From Segetibacter aerophilus (GTDB taxonomy: Bacteria; Bacteroidota; Bacteroidia; Chitinophagales; Chitinophagaceae): DNA of 64,000 nt. Position numbers and translations under genes: made by a program. Below are positions 1 to 9,104 of this stretch, in pieces (the stretch's first letter is position 1; each line of letters starts with the position of its first letter). The notes beneath the pieces were generated by a model. It was not told where the DNA came from. It ran no database searches and was given only the letters and a program-made list of their open reading frames with translations. Where the stretch lies: the NCBI RefSeq assembly GCF_007991655.1, contig NZ_BJYT01000001.1:744001-808000 (forward strand). The letters are read 5' to 3'.

Positions 1-127
1 GTTATTTTAAATATTGGAAAGATATTGAACTAGTTGTTCAAGCTACTTTTTACATTCGTTTTCTTACTAGCATTATAATCGTTTTTTGCTTATTTTGCTT
101 GATACTACTTAAACAATTACTACTTAT

Positions 128-589
128 ATGATCAAGCTACAAGTTATCGGGAACCTCGGAAAGGATGGCGTTGTTAATAACGTGAATGGTAAAAATGTTA
201 TCAATTTCAGCGTGGCGCACACTGAAAAATTTAAAGATGCACAGGGCGTTCAGAAAGATAAAACGATTTGGGTTGAGTGTGCCTACTGGACTGATCGCAC
301 AGGGATTGCCCCTTATTTAAAGAAGGGAACACAGGTGTATGCTGAGGGGCAGCCTGATATTCGTAATTATACAACCAAAGATGGTACGCAAGGCACTTCG
401 TTGAGTTTGCGCGTTAGTTCTGTTCAGCTATTAGGAGGCAGAAACGATAACCAGGGCGGCGACGGATCGGGAGGAAACTCTTACCAAAACCAGCAGCCTT
501 CTTATAGTCAGCCTTCATACAATCAGTCGTCGCCGGCTACTGCATCTGCAAACGAAATTACAGAACCGATGGACGATCTTCCGTTCTAG
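128..589 (+). CDS. ssb: Single-stranded DNA-binding protein
   Basis: Binds and protects single-stranded DNA during replication, recombination and repair, and recruits partners through its C-terminal tail. The 153-residue protein has an N-terminal OB-fold (about residues 1-105, opening MIKLQVIGNLGKDG), then a Gly/Asn/Gln/Ser/Pro-rich flexible linker and the acidic tip DDLPF, which is the conserved partner-binding tail of bacterial SSBs. The length is slightly below the roughly 170-180 residues of the enterobacterial protein. It stands alone: the upstream 127 bases are AT-rich with no recognisable gene, and a clear terminator follows at 617-650. The ATG at 128 is the natural start for the fold. 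Confidence 0.95.
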   Translation: MIKLQVIGNLGKDGVVNNVNGKNVINFSVAHTEKFKDAQGVQKDKTIWVECAYWTDRTGIAPYLKKGTQVYAEGQPDIRNYTTKDGTQGTSLSLRVSSVQLLGGRNDNQGGDGSGGNSYQNQQPSYSQPSYNQSSPATASANEITEPMDDLPF

Positions 590-616
590 AAGCTACTACT
601 AAATAACCCGATTTTG

Positions 617-650
617 AAGAGGATGGCGCTTTATTGAGCCATCCTCTTTT
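617..650 (+). terminator. Rho-independent terminator after ssb
   Basis: A perfect 11-bp stem (617-627 with 638-648, arm AAGAGGATGGC) with a 10-base loop is followed by a T-rich tract. It lies 28 bases after the ssb stop and before the GH92 gene, so it should separate the two transcripts. Confidence 0.85.
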
Positions 651-676
651 AATTTGCACTACGTTAATAGTTATTC

Positions 677-2881
677 ATGAAAAAAACGCTCTTGGTTTTT
701 GGTGCTTTGTCGTTAATTGTTTTGGTGGGATTTGGTCAGAGGGTAGTAGATTTTGTTAATCCTTTTATTGGCACCGGTGGACATGGTCATACCTATCCTG
801 CCGCCACTCTGCCTTTTGGTATGGTTCAGGTTGGACCTGACAACGGATCACAAGGGTGGGATTGGAGCAGTGGCTATCATTATTCAGATACTGTCATTGC
901 CGGTTTTAGTCATACACATTTGAGTGGTACCGGCGTTGGTGATCTTTGCGACATTTCAGTTTTGCCAATGGTAGGTACACCTGATACGGGAAGAGTAACA
1001 AGTAATTTTTCACATAAAGAAGAAAGAGCAAGCCCTGGTTTTTACGGAGTTAAACTGCGGAAGTTTAACGTGTACGCAGAGATGACCGCATCGCTCCGTG
1101 CTGCCATGCATCGTTATGCTTTCCCTGCCTCAACCAATGCTTCTATAAGATTTGATTTAGGTTTTGGCATCAATACTGATAGAACAACTGAAAGCTATTG
1201 GCGAAAGGTTGACGACAGCACTTTTGTGGGTTATAGGTTTTCTACAGGCTGGGCCAGAATTCAAAAAGTATATTTTGCCGTAAGGTTAAGTAAACCTGTA
1301 AAAAGCACGACAGTGTTTGTTGATAAAAAGCGACAGGAGACAACTGAAGCCACGGGAAAAGATATTATTGCCTTTTTAAATTTTGATACAAAATCGGGTG
1401 AAGCTATCACGATGAAAGTGGGGATCAGCTACGCAGATGTGGAAGGTGCGGTAGAAAGTATGAATGAAATACGCACCTGGGATTTTAACCTGGCAAAAAG
1501 AGGTGCTTCTGATTTATGGGAAAGAGAGCTCAGAAAGGTGCAGATTAACACGGATGATAAAAAGGTTAAGCAAATCTTTTATACTGCTTTGTACCACACA
1601 TATCTTGCTCCGACCATATTTAGCGATCGTTTCGGAAATTACAAAGGCGTAAAAGGCGAGGTGTACAATGGGAAAATGGTTCTTACTACCAACTCCCTTT
1701 GGGATACATTTCGTGCAGAAAACCCATTGCTTACCATTACACAAACTGAGATGGTTCCCTCCATCGTAAACAGCTTTCTCGCGTTTTACGACCAGTACGG
1801 CTACTTGCCTGTGTGGGATTTACATTTTAATGAAACCAACACGATGACGGGCTACCACGCAGTGCCGGTGGTAGCAGATGCGATACTAAAGAACATTCGT
1901 GGATTTGATTATGAGCGGGCTTATAAAGCAATGCGGAAAAGCGTGATGCAAAACATCAGGGGAACAGAGATGTACCGGAATTTTGGATTTATACCTGCAG
2001 ATAAAATGGGGCAAAGTGTTACAATGACTGCGGAGTATGCATTTGATGACTGGTGTATGTTGCAAGTAGCTAAAAAATTAAAGAAGTACACCGATACAGC
2101 TTCCTTAGCTAAAAGGGCGACCTACTGGAAAAATGTTTTCGATCCCGGATCAGGTTTCTTAAGGGCGAAAAATATGGATGGTAATTTTGTCAAACCTTTC
2201 GACCCCTCCGCGGGTGGTGGTCCTTATACTGAAGGCAATGCATGGCAGCACAGCTTTTTTGTGCCTCACGACCTCAACGGTCTTAAAAATAGTTACTCAA
2301 CACCTGATGGACTTGAAAACAAACTGGATTCTCTGTTCACAGTTTCAAGCAGACAGACAGGCGAGACGCCTCCCGATGTGTCCGGATTACTAGGGCAGTA
2401 TGCTCACGGAAACGAACCGAGCCATCACATTGCCTACATCTATGCCTACCTGCAAAAGCAATGGAAGTCGGCAGAGAAAGTAAGGGAAATTATGAGCAGG
2501 TTTTATGATAACAAGCCCGACGGTTTGTCGGGCAACGAAGATTGCGGGCAGATGAGTGCCTGGTACGTTTTTAGCGCTTTGGGCTTTTACCCGGTAAATC
2601 CTGTAAGTGGTGAATACGTTTTTGGTAGCCCGCTGGTAGACCAGGCGGTTATCGTATTGCCTTCAGGGAGTACTTTTCAGATTAAGGTGTTAGATAACAG
2701 CAAGGAGAATATCTACATTCAATCCATTACCTTAAACGGAAAGCCTTACACTAAAAGTTTTATAAATCACCATGACATACTGGTAGGGGGGATATTGACT
2801 ATAAGAATGGGGTCGAGGCCAAACAAACTATTTGGATCGCAATTAGCAGACTTACCAAGAAGCATGTCTCTTGAAAAATAA
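677..2881 (+). CDS. GH92 family exo-alpha-mannosidase
   Basis: Predicted Ca2+-dependent exo-acting alpha-mannosidase that trims mannose from N-glycans or yeast-type mannans outside the cytoplasm. The 734-residue protein starts with a signal peptide (about residues 1-20, ending near VGFGQ), has the GH92 N-terminal signature VNPFIGTGGHGHTYP at about residue 27 followed by the all-beta domain, and carries the C-terminal (alpha/alpha)6 barrel signatures AYIYAYLQKQW and GNEDCGQMSAWYVFSALGF, the latter containing acidic residues of the active site in this family. Full length for GH92 enzymes (about 730-780). No SusC/D pair adjoins it, so it may act alone or with distant loci. Exact linkage specificity (alpha-1,2, 1,3 or 1,6) cannot be read from sequence. 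Confidence 0.95.
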   Translation: MKKTLLVFGALSLIVLVGFGQRVVDFVNPFIGTGGHGHTYPAATLPFGMVQVGPDNGSQGWDWSSGYHYSDTVIAGFSHTHLSGTGVGDLCDISVLPMVGTPDTGRVTSNFSHKEERASPGFYGVKLRKFNVYAEMTASLRAAMHRYAFPASTNASIRFDLGFGINTDRTTESYWRKVDDSTFVGYRFSTGWARIQKVYFAVRLSKPVKSTTVFVDKKRQETTEATGKDIIAFLNFDTKSGEAITMKVGISYADVEGAVESMNEIRTWDFNLAKRGASDLWERELRKVQINTDDKKVKQIFYTALYHTYLAPTIFSDRFGNYKGVKGEVYNGKMVLTTNSLWDTFRAENPLLTITQTEMVPSIVNSFLAFYDQYGYLPVWDLHFNETNTMTGYHAVPVVADAILKNIRGFDYERAYKAMRKSVMQNIRGTEMYRNFGFIPADKMGQSVTMTAEYAFDDWCMLQVAKKLKKYTDTASLAKRATYWKNVFDPGSGFLRAKNMDGNFVKPFDPSAGGGPYTEGNAWQHSFFVPHDLNGLKNSYSTPDGLENKLDSLFTVSSRQTGETPPDVSGLLGQYAHGNEPSHHIAYIYAYLQKQWKSAEKVREIMSRFYDNKPDGLSGNEDCGQMSAWYVFSALGFYPVNPVSGEYVFGSPLVDQAVIVLPSGSTFQIKVLDNSKENIYIQSITLNGKPYTKSFINHHDILVGGILTIRMGSRPNKLFGSQLADLPRSMSLEK

Positions 2882-2929
2882 GGTCTTCTGTTGATTGTTT
2901 TGGTTGTCCGGCAACATAACTTCTTTCAA

Positions 2930-2949
2930 CATCGTTGTGTCACTCACTT
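2930..2949 (+). repeat. Dispersed intergenic repeat, copy 1
   Basis: Exact copy of the 20-bp core CATCGTTGTGTCACTCACTT, preceded by CAA and followed by a CTTGTA-like end. It lies between the GH92 and Ldh genes. An exact copy in the opposite orientation is at 4342-4361, so the two bracket the Ldh gene. The other good copies are at 9934-9953 and 57150-57169. Confidence 0.85.
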
Positions 2950-3070
2950 CTACTTGTAGAACCTTATTCTGCTGCAGTGACGAGAATAACTCAAGCTAAA
3001 AAAGGAGAAGTAAAGCAGCTTATACTTTCAATAAAATTTCGATAGTTTTTAAAAATTCCCGAAATATCTT

Positions 3071-4153
3071 ATGAGCCAAACATTTGACTACGAAAATTTA
3101 TTCGACTTCGTTCTGCATGTTTTTTTGCAAATGGGTTGCAGTGAAGAGCATGCACACCTGGCCACGGAGGTTTTATTATCGGCAGATTTGCGTGGCGTCG
3201 ATAGTCATGGAGTAGCTCGCTTAGGTGGATACATAAGGCTGTGGGAGGCAGGAAGAATAAATGCTACACCAACAATAAAAATAATCTATGAAACCCCCTC
3301 AACAGCAGTAGTTGACGGCGATGCAGGATTAGGATTAGTCGTAGCACCATTTGCAATGCAAGTCGCGATCGAAAAGGCGGAGAAAGCAGGAACGGGCTGG
3401 GTAAGCGTAAAAAACAGTAATCATTTTGGTATTGCAGGTTATCATGCAATGATGGCCCTTCCTCGGCAAATGATCGGGATGGCTATGACCAACGCAAGCG
3501 CCCTTGTTGCGCCAACTTTTTCTGTTGAAAGAATGCTTGGTACAAACCCGATTGCTGTCGCTATTCCCGCTAATAATGAACCCGCATTTGTCGCTGACTT
3601 TGCCACTACCACTGCATCAAATGGCAAGCTTGAGATTTTGCAGAGAAAGAACCAGGAAGCGCCGGAGGGTTGGGTGCAAGATGCGGAAGGTCATACAACT
3701 ACAGATGCTAATGCCTTAAAATCCGGCGGAGCAATGCTGCCGCTTGGTGGCGACCGCGAGCACGGAAGCCATAAAGGCTACGCCCTTGGAAGTATTGTAG
3801 ATATATTTTCTGCGGTTTTAAGCGGCGCCAGTTATGGTCCTTGGGCGCCCCCTTTTCCTGCATATGTACCCATGCCGGAGAATCTGCCCGGCGAGGGACT
3901 GGGACATTTTCTTGGCGCAATGCGGGTTGACGCATTTCGGCCGGCAGCAGATTTTACCGAAAACATGGATAACTGGATAAAAAGGTTTAAAGCTGCGAAA
4001 CCTGCAGCCGGGCAGGAAAGAGTTTTAATACCTGGAGATCCCGAACGCGAGATGGAAGCCATAAGAAGAAAAGAAGGGATACCGCTGTTTGAATCCGTCG
4101 TGTCTGACTTGAAAGGAGTGGGCGATAAGATGGGAGTATTATTCCGGGGCTAG
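3071..4153 (+). CDS. Ldh/MdhB-family NAD(P)-dependent 2-hydroxyacid dehydrogenase
   Basis: Member of the malate/L-lactate/ureidoglycolate dehydrogenase family (type-2, not related to the Rossmann LDH/MDH family), oxidising a 2-hydroxy acid with NAD(P)+. The 360-residue protein shows the family signatures LRGVDSHGVARL near residue 40, NSNHFGIAGYHAM near residue 117 (family active-site His region) and GSHKGYALGSIVDIFSAVLSG near residue 230. Length fits the family (330-360). No signal peptide, so cytosolic. The substrate cannot be assigned: malate, lactate, sulfolactate and ureidoglycolate enzymes share these motifs, and neighbours give no pathway. Two inverted copies of a dispersed repeat flank the gene. 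Confidence 0.9.
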   Translation: MSQTFDYENLFDFVLHVFLQMGCSEEHAHLATEVLLSADLRGVDSHGVARLGGYIRLWEAGRINATPTIKIIYETPSTAVVDGDAGLGLVVAPFAMQVAIEKAEKAGTGWVSVKNSNHFGIAGYHAMMALPRQMIGMAMTNASALVAPTFSVERMLGTNPIAVAIPANNEPAFVADFATTTASNGKLEILQRKNQEAPEGWVQDAEGHTTTDANALKSGGAMLPLGGDREHGSHKGYALGSIVDIFSAVLSGASYGPWAPPFPAYVPMPENLPGEGLGHFLGAMRVDAFRPAADFTENMDNWIKRFKAAKPAAGQERVLIPGDPEREMEAIRRKEGIPLFESVVSDLKGVGDKMGVLFRG

Positions 4154-4341
4154 TTTAAACAACAAGTGAGATAGCATTTTTAGAATGAATGTTTTGGATG
4201 CTAAAATGTTCAAAAGGATAAAAGCTATCAATTGAACGGTTTCTCCTAATCCTTTTTTTACCTTCATTGTCTTACCTTTGGCCAACTTTTTTTAGGTACT
4301 GATTCAACCTGTTTTTCGTGTTAATCATTGGCTTACAGTTG

Positions 4342-4361
4342 AAGTGAGTGACACAACGATG
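4342..4361 (-). repeat. Dispersed intergenic repeat, copy 2 (inverted)
   Basis: Exact reverse complement of the 20-bp core found at 2930-2949. It lies 189 bases after the Ldh stop and 55 bases before the next start codon. The spacing between copies 1 and 2 is about 1.4 kb and contains only the Ldh gene. Confidence 0.85.
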
Positions 4362-4415
4362 TTTAATAGAATTACGAATGTCAGGACAAAATAAAAACAC
4401 ATAATATCAACTAGA

Positions 4416-5672
4416 ATGGCAGATGTTTTTGCGAAGCTTGTAAAGGATGGAGGGCCGCTCGGCCAGCATATGGATAGGGCGCATGGCTACTTCGCCTTTC
4501 CTAAACTGGAAGGCGAACTTGGGCCAAGAATGACTTTTAGAGGAAAGGAAATGATTGTGTGGAGTTTGAATAATTATCTTGGTTTAGTCAATCATCCAGA
4601 GGTTAGAAGAGTAGATGCAGAGGCGGCCGCCATGTATGGAATGGGAAACCCCATGGGGGCAAGAATGATGAGTGGAAATACTGCGAAACACGACGAGTTG
4701 GAGAAAGTGATTAGTGCATTCGTAGGGCGGGAAGACACTATGCTTTTAAACTTCGGTTACCAGGGGATAATGAGCTGCATTGATGCACTTGTAAACCGCA
4801 GAGATGTGATTGTGTACGATGCCCAGGCACATGCTTGTATTGTTGACGGTGTGAGGTTACATGTAGGGCAGAGGTATGCGTTTAAACACAATGATATTGC
4901 TGATTGCGAAAAACAATTACAACGTGCAACAGAAGTTGCCAACAGAAACGGGGGAGGCATTTTACTGATCACTGAAGGTGTTTTCGGCATGGATGGCGAG
5001 CAGGGGAGATTGAAGGAAATCGTTGAACTGAAAAATAAATACGAGTTCAGGATATTGATTGATGATGCTCACGGTTTTGGATACATGGGCCCAAATGGTG
5101 CAGGTGCAGATTCCGCACAAGGCTGTACAGATGAAGTAGATTTATACTTTTCGACTTTTGTAAAAAGTATGGGTAGCATTGGTGCGTTTATCAGTGGACC
5201 TAAAGATGTGCTTAAGTATTTACGTTATAACACAAGAAGCCAGATTTTCGCTAAAAGTCTTCCGTTGCTAATTGTTGAAGGTATGCTTCACAGGATGGAG
5301 ATGGTGAAGACAATGCCGGAACTCCGTGAGAAGCTTTGGTATAATGTAGGCCGACTACAGGAAGGTTTAAAGGCAAGAGGTTTTGATATAGGAAACACTA
5401 ACTCGCCGGTTACTCCGATTTACATGAAAGGCGAACTGCCTGAAGCTACATCGATGGTGATGGACCTTCGCGAGAATTACCATATTTTCTGCTCGATTGT
5501 GGTGTACCCTGTTATTCCAAAAGGTGAAATTATCTACAGGATTATTCCTACGGCTGCCCATAGCGAGGAAGACATCGACCTTACTTTAAAAGCGTTTGAG
5601 GAAACGAAAAAGAAACTAGACTCGGGAGCTTATAAAGCAGAGAAAATTCCTGACATGGCTGAGGCGATTTAG
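4416..5672 (+). CDS. Alpha-oxoamine synthase family PLP enzyme (SPT/KBL/AONS-like)
   Basis: PLP-dependent acyl-CoA:amino-acid C-acyltransferase, the family of serine palmitoyltransferase, 2-amino-3-ketobutyrate CoA ligase and 8-amino-7-oxononanoate synthase. Of 418 residues, the visible active-site set is His139 in DAQAHACIVDG (stacks on PLP), Asp216 and His219 in LIDDAHGFG, and the Schiff-base lysine Lys250 in STFVKSMGSIGAF. Glycine-rich MGNPMGARMMSGN lies near residue 76. Bacteroidota make sphingolipids, and this could be the SPT, but the sequence differs clearly from the classic Bacteroides and Sphingobacterium SPTs I remember, which have GSGCAGSRFLNGT at the equivalent place. No threonine dehydrogenase or biotin gene adjoins it. 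Function beyond the family is therefore open. Confidence 0.88.
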   Translation: MADVFAKLVKDGGPLGQHMDRAHGYFAFPKLEGELGPRMTFRGKEMIVWSLNNYLGLVNHPEVRRVDAEAAAMYGMGNPMGARMMSGNTAKHDELEKVISAFVGREDTMLLNFGYQGIMSCIDALVNRRDVIVYDAQAHACIVDGVRLHVGQRYAFKHNDIADCEKQLQRATEVANRNGGGILLITEGVFGMDGEQGRLKEIVELKNKYEFRILIDDAHGFGYMGPNGAGADSAQGCTDEVDLYFSTFVKSMGSIGAFISGPKDVLKYLRYNTRSQIFAKSLPLLIVEGMLHRMEMVKTMPELREKLWYNVGRLQEGLKARGFDIGNTNSPVTPIYMKGELPEATSMVMDLRENYHIFCSIVVYPVIPKGEIIYRIIPTAAHSEEDIDLTLKAFEETKKKLDSGAYKAEKIPDMAEAI

Positions 5673-5772
5673 CCCGTAGTCGGATGAGGATAGTGCGATG
5701 GTTAAAGGATAAGATACTTTAAAACACAATTAATATTTCCCCGTAAAAAGCACCCGTTGGTCGGGGAATACA

Positions 5773-6036
5773 ATGATTAAAAAGTGGTTTACAAGAACGT
5801 CTCCTTTTGTAATACTATCTATCATAGCTGCTTTTTTATTTCTATACCAACTCATCTTTGAAAGAGGTGGACCCGATGAATGGAGAAATCCTTTATTACT
5901 CCGGCTATTACTTTTTGTTCTTTTGCTGGTTATACTTGACGTCGGTTTAAAGCACTTTATTCAAAAGAATTATTGGTTGTGGATGATCGAACTCTTCTTG
6001 TGCCTAGGTCTCTTTTACTATTGGATTGTTACTTGA
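5773..6036 (+). CDS. Small membrane protein, unknown
   Basis: 87 residues with about three hydrophobic segments (roughly 10-30, 42-60 and 66-85), separated by short charged loops such as ERGGPDEWRN. I do not recognise a family. The stop lies inside the 3' end of the convergent permease gene (33-base overlap). A 7-bp inverted repeat (5737-5743 with 5762-5768, TTCCCCG/CGGGGAA) ends four bases before the ATG and could influence initiation. It is preceded by the oxoamine synthase with a 100-base gap and may share its transcript. Confidence 0.6.
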   Translation: MIKKWFTRTSPFVILSIIAAFLFLYQLIFERGGPDEWRNPLLLRLLLFVLLLVILDVGLKHFIQKNYWLWMIELFLCLGLFYYWIVT

Positions 6037-7374
6037 AGTTTTTACAAACGGCCATTCCTTATTCACCTTTGCTTTTATAAAAAACACGATTATTCCCGCA
6101 GCAATTACGATTAATCCATACGACGCCATTTCTAATCCTGTTTTATACAAGATGAATAACCAGATAGCAATAGCAATATATACCGGTATCGGAAACAAGG
6201 GCATTTTATAAGGAAAGTCCGTCTTAACTCTTGCTTTCCTTAATAACAACAATCCTATTGCCTGTCCTATAAACTGAATTAAGATTCGCATTGCCAAAAT
6301 TGCACTAATCACTTCACTGAGCCTAAAGAGCAAGCTGAAAACAAATGCAATACTTCCCAGCACCAACAACGAGACATAAGGAAAGTGTTTGGTAGGATGT
6401 ACTCTTGCAAACACTTTAAAAAAAGCTCCGTCGGCCGCCGCGGCGTAAGGTATCCGGCTATAGCCAAGTGTAGCAGAAAAAACTGAAGCGAAGGCAACCC
6501 ACAAAATAAGGCAGGTGATAATTTTAGCTGCTGTGCTTCCTGCGAGTTCCTTCATAAAAAGACTTAGCACAAACTCGCTTCCTTTCGCTTGTTGCCAGGG
6601 TATTACACTTACTACACTTATATTCATCAATAGGTATAAAATGGCTATTCCGCCAATTGATAAAAACATACTTCTCGGAATATTTTTTGACGGGTCTTTA
6701 ATCTCTCCACCTAAATGACACACATTGTAATAACCCAAATAACTGTACACAGATTTAACGCTTGCAAAACCTATTGCTGATACGAAGGCATAGTTAATAG
6801 TTAGTCCATCGTTGATATGTCGGATAGGTGCAGTAAAGTTTCCGTAGGCAATGCCGGCACCAATAATCCAAAATAAAGTAACGATGACACCAGCCCAGAG
6901 AAAGATGCTTATTTTACCGATCGCATCTATTTTTCTATATAGCAAAAGCACGATTAAAATGACAACCGCACCACTTAACATTTTGCTTTCAATTGACGTT
7001 AACGGTACGAGGTAAGAAAAGTAAGAGGCAAATCCTATAGAAGCGGATGCAATAACAAGAGGTGCTTGTATCATGGTTTGCCACACAAATAAAAAGCTCA
7101 TCATTCTACCTACACCGTTAGTTCCGTATGCCTCTTTTAGAAAGTTATAACTGCCGCCCGCTTTTGGAAAGGCTGTGCCAAGTTCGCTCCAGATCATTGC
7201 ATCAATAAAAGATAAAATAGCTCCTGCTACCCAGGCATAAAGAAACCACGGTCCATTCATCATACCAATCACCATAGGCAGAGTGATGAAAGGACCAATG
7301 CCCACCATATCGATCATATTAATAGCTGTTGCTTGTACAAGCCCAAGCCGTCTTTCAAGTACTGGTGCCGCCAT
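6004..7374 (-). CDS. APC-superfamily amino acid permease
   Basis: Inner-membrane secondary transporter of amino acids or related compounds. The 456-residue protein has about 12 hydrophobic helices. The N-terminal stretch IDMVGIGPFITLPMVIG matches the unwound, substrate-binding TM1 of APC transporters (GIGIG-like), and the GGSYNFLKEAYG segment near residue 72 matches the TM2-TM3 signature (PxAGGxYxYl-type). The C-terminal tail is hydrophilic. The substrate cannot be told from sequence. The gene converges on and overlaps the small membrane gene at 5773-6036, and its start faces the divergent DUF92 gene with a 152-base gap. Confidence 0.9.
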   Translation of the reverse strand: MAAPVLERRLGLVQATAINMIDMVGIGPFITLPMVIGMMNGPWFLYAWVAGAILSFIDAMIWSELGTAFPKAGGSYNFLKEAYGTNGVGRMMSFLFVWQTMIQAPLVIASASIGFASYFSYLVPLTSIESKMLSGAVVILIVLLLYRKIDAIGKISIFLWAGVIVTLFWIIGAGIAYGNFTAPIRHINDGLTINYAFVSAIGFASVKSVYSYLGYYNVCHLGGEIKDPSKNIPRSMFLSIGGIAILYLLMNISVVSVIPWQQAKGSEFVLSLFMKELAGSTAAKIITCLILWVAFASVFSATLGYSRIPYAAAADGAFFKVFARVHPTKHFPYVSLLVLGSIAFVFSLLFRLSEVISAILAMRILIQFIGQAIGLLLLRKARVKTDFPYKMPLFPIPVYIAIAIWLFILYKTGLEMASYGLIVIAAGIIVFFIKAKVNKEWPFVKTSSNNPIVKET

Positions 7375-7526
7375 TGGTTATATTTGTTTTTCCAATTTTT
7401 GTGCTGCAAAGGTGCAAAGAAGAATTGACGAATTTGGTAAATAAGTATTGCAATAGAAACAACTTTGACCGTCTATAAAAAGAGGATCTGCAACTACGAT
7501 AACTATAAAACATTTTATCTAAGAAT

Positions 7527-8249
7527 ATGCTTTCTAGCTATTTTATCATTGTAACTATTCTTGCTGTCATCGCTGTAGCAAGTGTACTGGTGAAGAAGTT
7601 GACGATGCCTGCAGGAATAACAGGGTTTATTGTAGGGCTATTAATATTTGCTGGCGCAGGATATACAGGAGTAATAATGCTAGCGGTATTCTTTCTATTG
7701 GGAACATCTGCAACCTCATGGGGGATGCGACAAAAGCAACGCATGGGATTAGCTGAAAGTGACAAAGGCCAACGTACGGCAGGACAGGTAATAGCAAACG
7801 GAGGCGTTGCGGCTCTCCTAGGCTTATTATCGTTTGCACTTCCTGCACTTTCATCTTTATTTACACTTATGATCGCTGCAAGCTTAGCTTCGGCAACAGC
7901 GGATACGTTGTCCTCTGAGCTTGGAAATTTGTACGGAAAGAAATTTTATAACGTCATCACTCTACAAAAAGATCGGAGAGGGTTAGATGGAGTAATCAGT
8001 TTTGAAGGCACTATACTTGGTGTACTTGGAGCGCTCTGCATCGCTCTTGTTTTCTCTGTAGGCTTTGGCTTTAGCATTAATTTCTTACTTATCATTATCG
8101 CAGGTACGACTGGCAACTTGTTCGACTCTGTGTTAGGCGCAACGCTTGAAAGAAGACATACGTTAAATAACAACGCAGTTAACTTTTTGAATACCGCCAT
8201 AGCTGCAATAGCAATCTATATTTTATACTTTTTAACGAACATTAGTTAG
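7527..8249 (+). CDS. DUF92 (TMEM19-like) membrane protein
   Basis: 240-residue integral membrane protein with about six hydrophobic helices. The central segment SLASATADTLSSELGNLYG followed by a D-G-V-I-S-x-E-G-T-x-x-G run is the hallmark of DUF92/TMEM19. The family includes plant VTE6, a phytyl-phosphate kinase, and resembles CTP-dependent lipid kinases, so an isoprenoid- or lipid-phosphate kinase role is possible, but that is inference. The start at 7527 gives a hydrophobic first helix without extra sequence. It is divergent from the permease and stands alone. Confidence 0.85.
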   Translation: MLSSYFIIVTILAVIAVASVLVKKLTMPAGITGFIVGLLIFAGAGYTGVIMLAVFFLLGTSATSWGMRQKQRMGLAESDKGQRTAGQVIANGGVAALLGLLSFALPALSSLFTLMIAASLASATADTLSSELGNLYGKKFYNVITLQKDRRGLDGVISFEGTILGVLGALCIALVFSVGFGFSINFLLIIIAGTTGNLFDSVLGATLERRHTLNNNAVNFLNTAIAAIAIYILYFLTNIS

Positions 8250-8451
8250 CCTTTTTTAATACTGCTCTTTATAATTTTATTTAGGTAGAAAAGGACTTTT
8301 TAGTGAAGTATATTCTGCTTGAAATGTGGCTTGGAGATAATCAAATTAAAACTTTGAAAGGCAGTTGTATAAAGGTTTGTAGCTTTTCAATGCACTTATT
8401 GCGATACCTATATTCGGCGTAAGATGTTGTGCTTTACTAGCTTGCTGTCTT

Positions 8452-8459
8452 TACATTTG
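8452..8459 (+). promoter_or_regulatory. Candidate Bacteroidota promoter (-7 box)
   Basis: TACATTTG matches the Bacteroidota -7 consensus TAnnTTTG. A TTG at 8427-8429 lies 22 bases upstream, in the range seen for the -33 element. It would give a leader of roughly 130 nt before the small secreted protein at 8595. The rest of the 345-base gap 8250-8594 shows no gene; it holds a short repeated phrase ATTGCTACC at about 8540-8565. Confidence 0.5.
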
Positions 8460-8594
8460 CTTCAGATTATTTCTGATAAAGTGCTGGTCTTTATCCTAAC
8501 TACCCTCTGACACTTCTTCTGACATTGCCTGCGGAAACATTGCTACCACCATGATTGCTACCGTTAAATTTTTTTTTAACCAAAATTGAAAAAC

Positions 8595-9014
8595 ATGAAA
8601 AAGCAAATGACAAGCAGTGTGATCAAATCAATCTTCACAACTGCAATTCTAGTATCGGTGTTATTTTTAAATTCTGCCAATGCAGCAGAAGACAAGTCAG
8701 CAAAAGCAACTAGTACTACTTACGAACTTAAGTATGTTGGCCAACTTAAGGAGCAGCCAATATTTCAACTAAACATTGAAAATTCTTTGAAAGAAGAAGT
8801 TTATCTAAGACTTGAGGACGAGGTTGGAAATGTTCTTTACAACAGCAAATTCAATGACAAAAACTTCTCTAAAAACTTTCAGTTCGATGTTAGTGGAAAC
8901 AGTACAACAATTAAAATGGTACTATTTTCTAAGACATCAAAACACACGCAAGTTTTCAAAATTGAAAATGTCAGACAACTGGTCGAGAACGTAGTTGTAA
9001 CCAAAGTAGATTAA
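8595..9014 (+). CDS. Small secreted protein, unknown
   Basis: 139 residues when started at the ATG at 8595; an in-frame TTG three codons upstream is less likely. Signal peptide with a hydrophobic core ILVSVLFLNS and a probable cleavage after SANA (about residue 31). The mature part is a single small beta-rich domain with ELKYVGQLKEQPIFQLNIEN, followed by YLRLEDEVGNVLYNSKF. Similar small exported proteins are familiar to me from Chitinophagaceae, but no function is known. It is a monocistronic unit: candidate promoter at 8452 and strong terminator at 9071. Confidence 0.75.
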   Translation: MKKQMTSSVIKSIFTTAILVSVLFLNSANAAEDKSAKATSTTYELKYVGQLKEQPIFQLNIENSLKEEVYLRLEDEVGNVLYNSKFNDKNFSKNFQFDVSGNSTTIKMVLFSKTSKHTQVFKIENVRQLVENVVVTKVD

Positions 9015-9070
9015 GTCAAAAACGGAAAATGGTTGAGAAATTATATCAACCTCCCACCACTTTTGGAATA

Positions 9071-9104
9071 AAAAATAAGCCTCGCGATTGCGAGGCTTAT
9101 TTTT
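9071..9104. terminator. Strong bidirectional-type terminator
   Basis: A perfect 15-bp stem (9071-9085 with 9090-9104, GC core GCCTCGC/GCGAGGC, A-run on one side and T-run on the other) with a 4-base loop GATT. It ends the small secreted gene on the plus strand, and its symmetry would also serve the minus strand. The remaining 9105-9415 is AT-rich with no gene that I can support. Confidence 0.92.
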
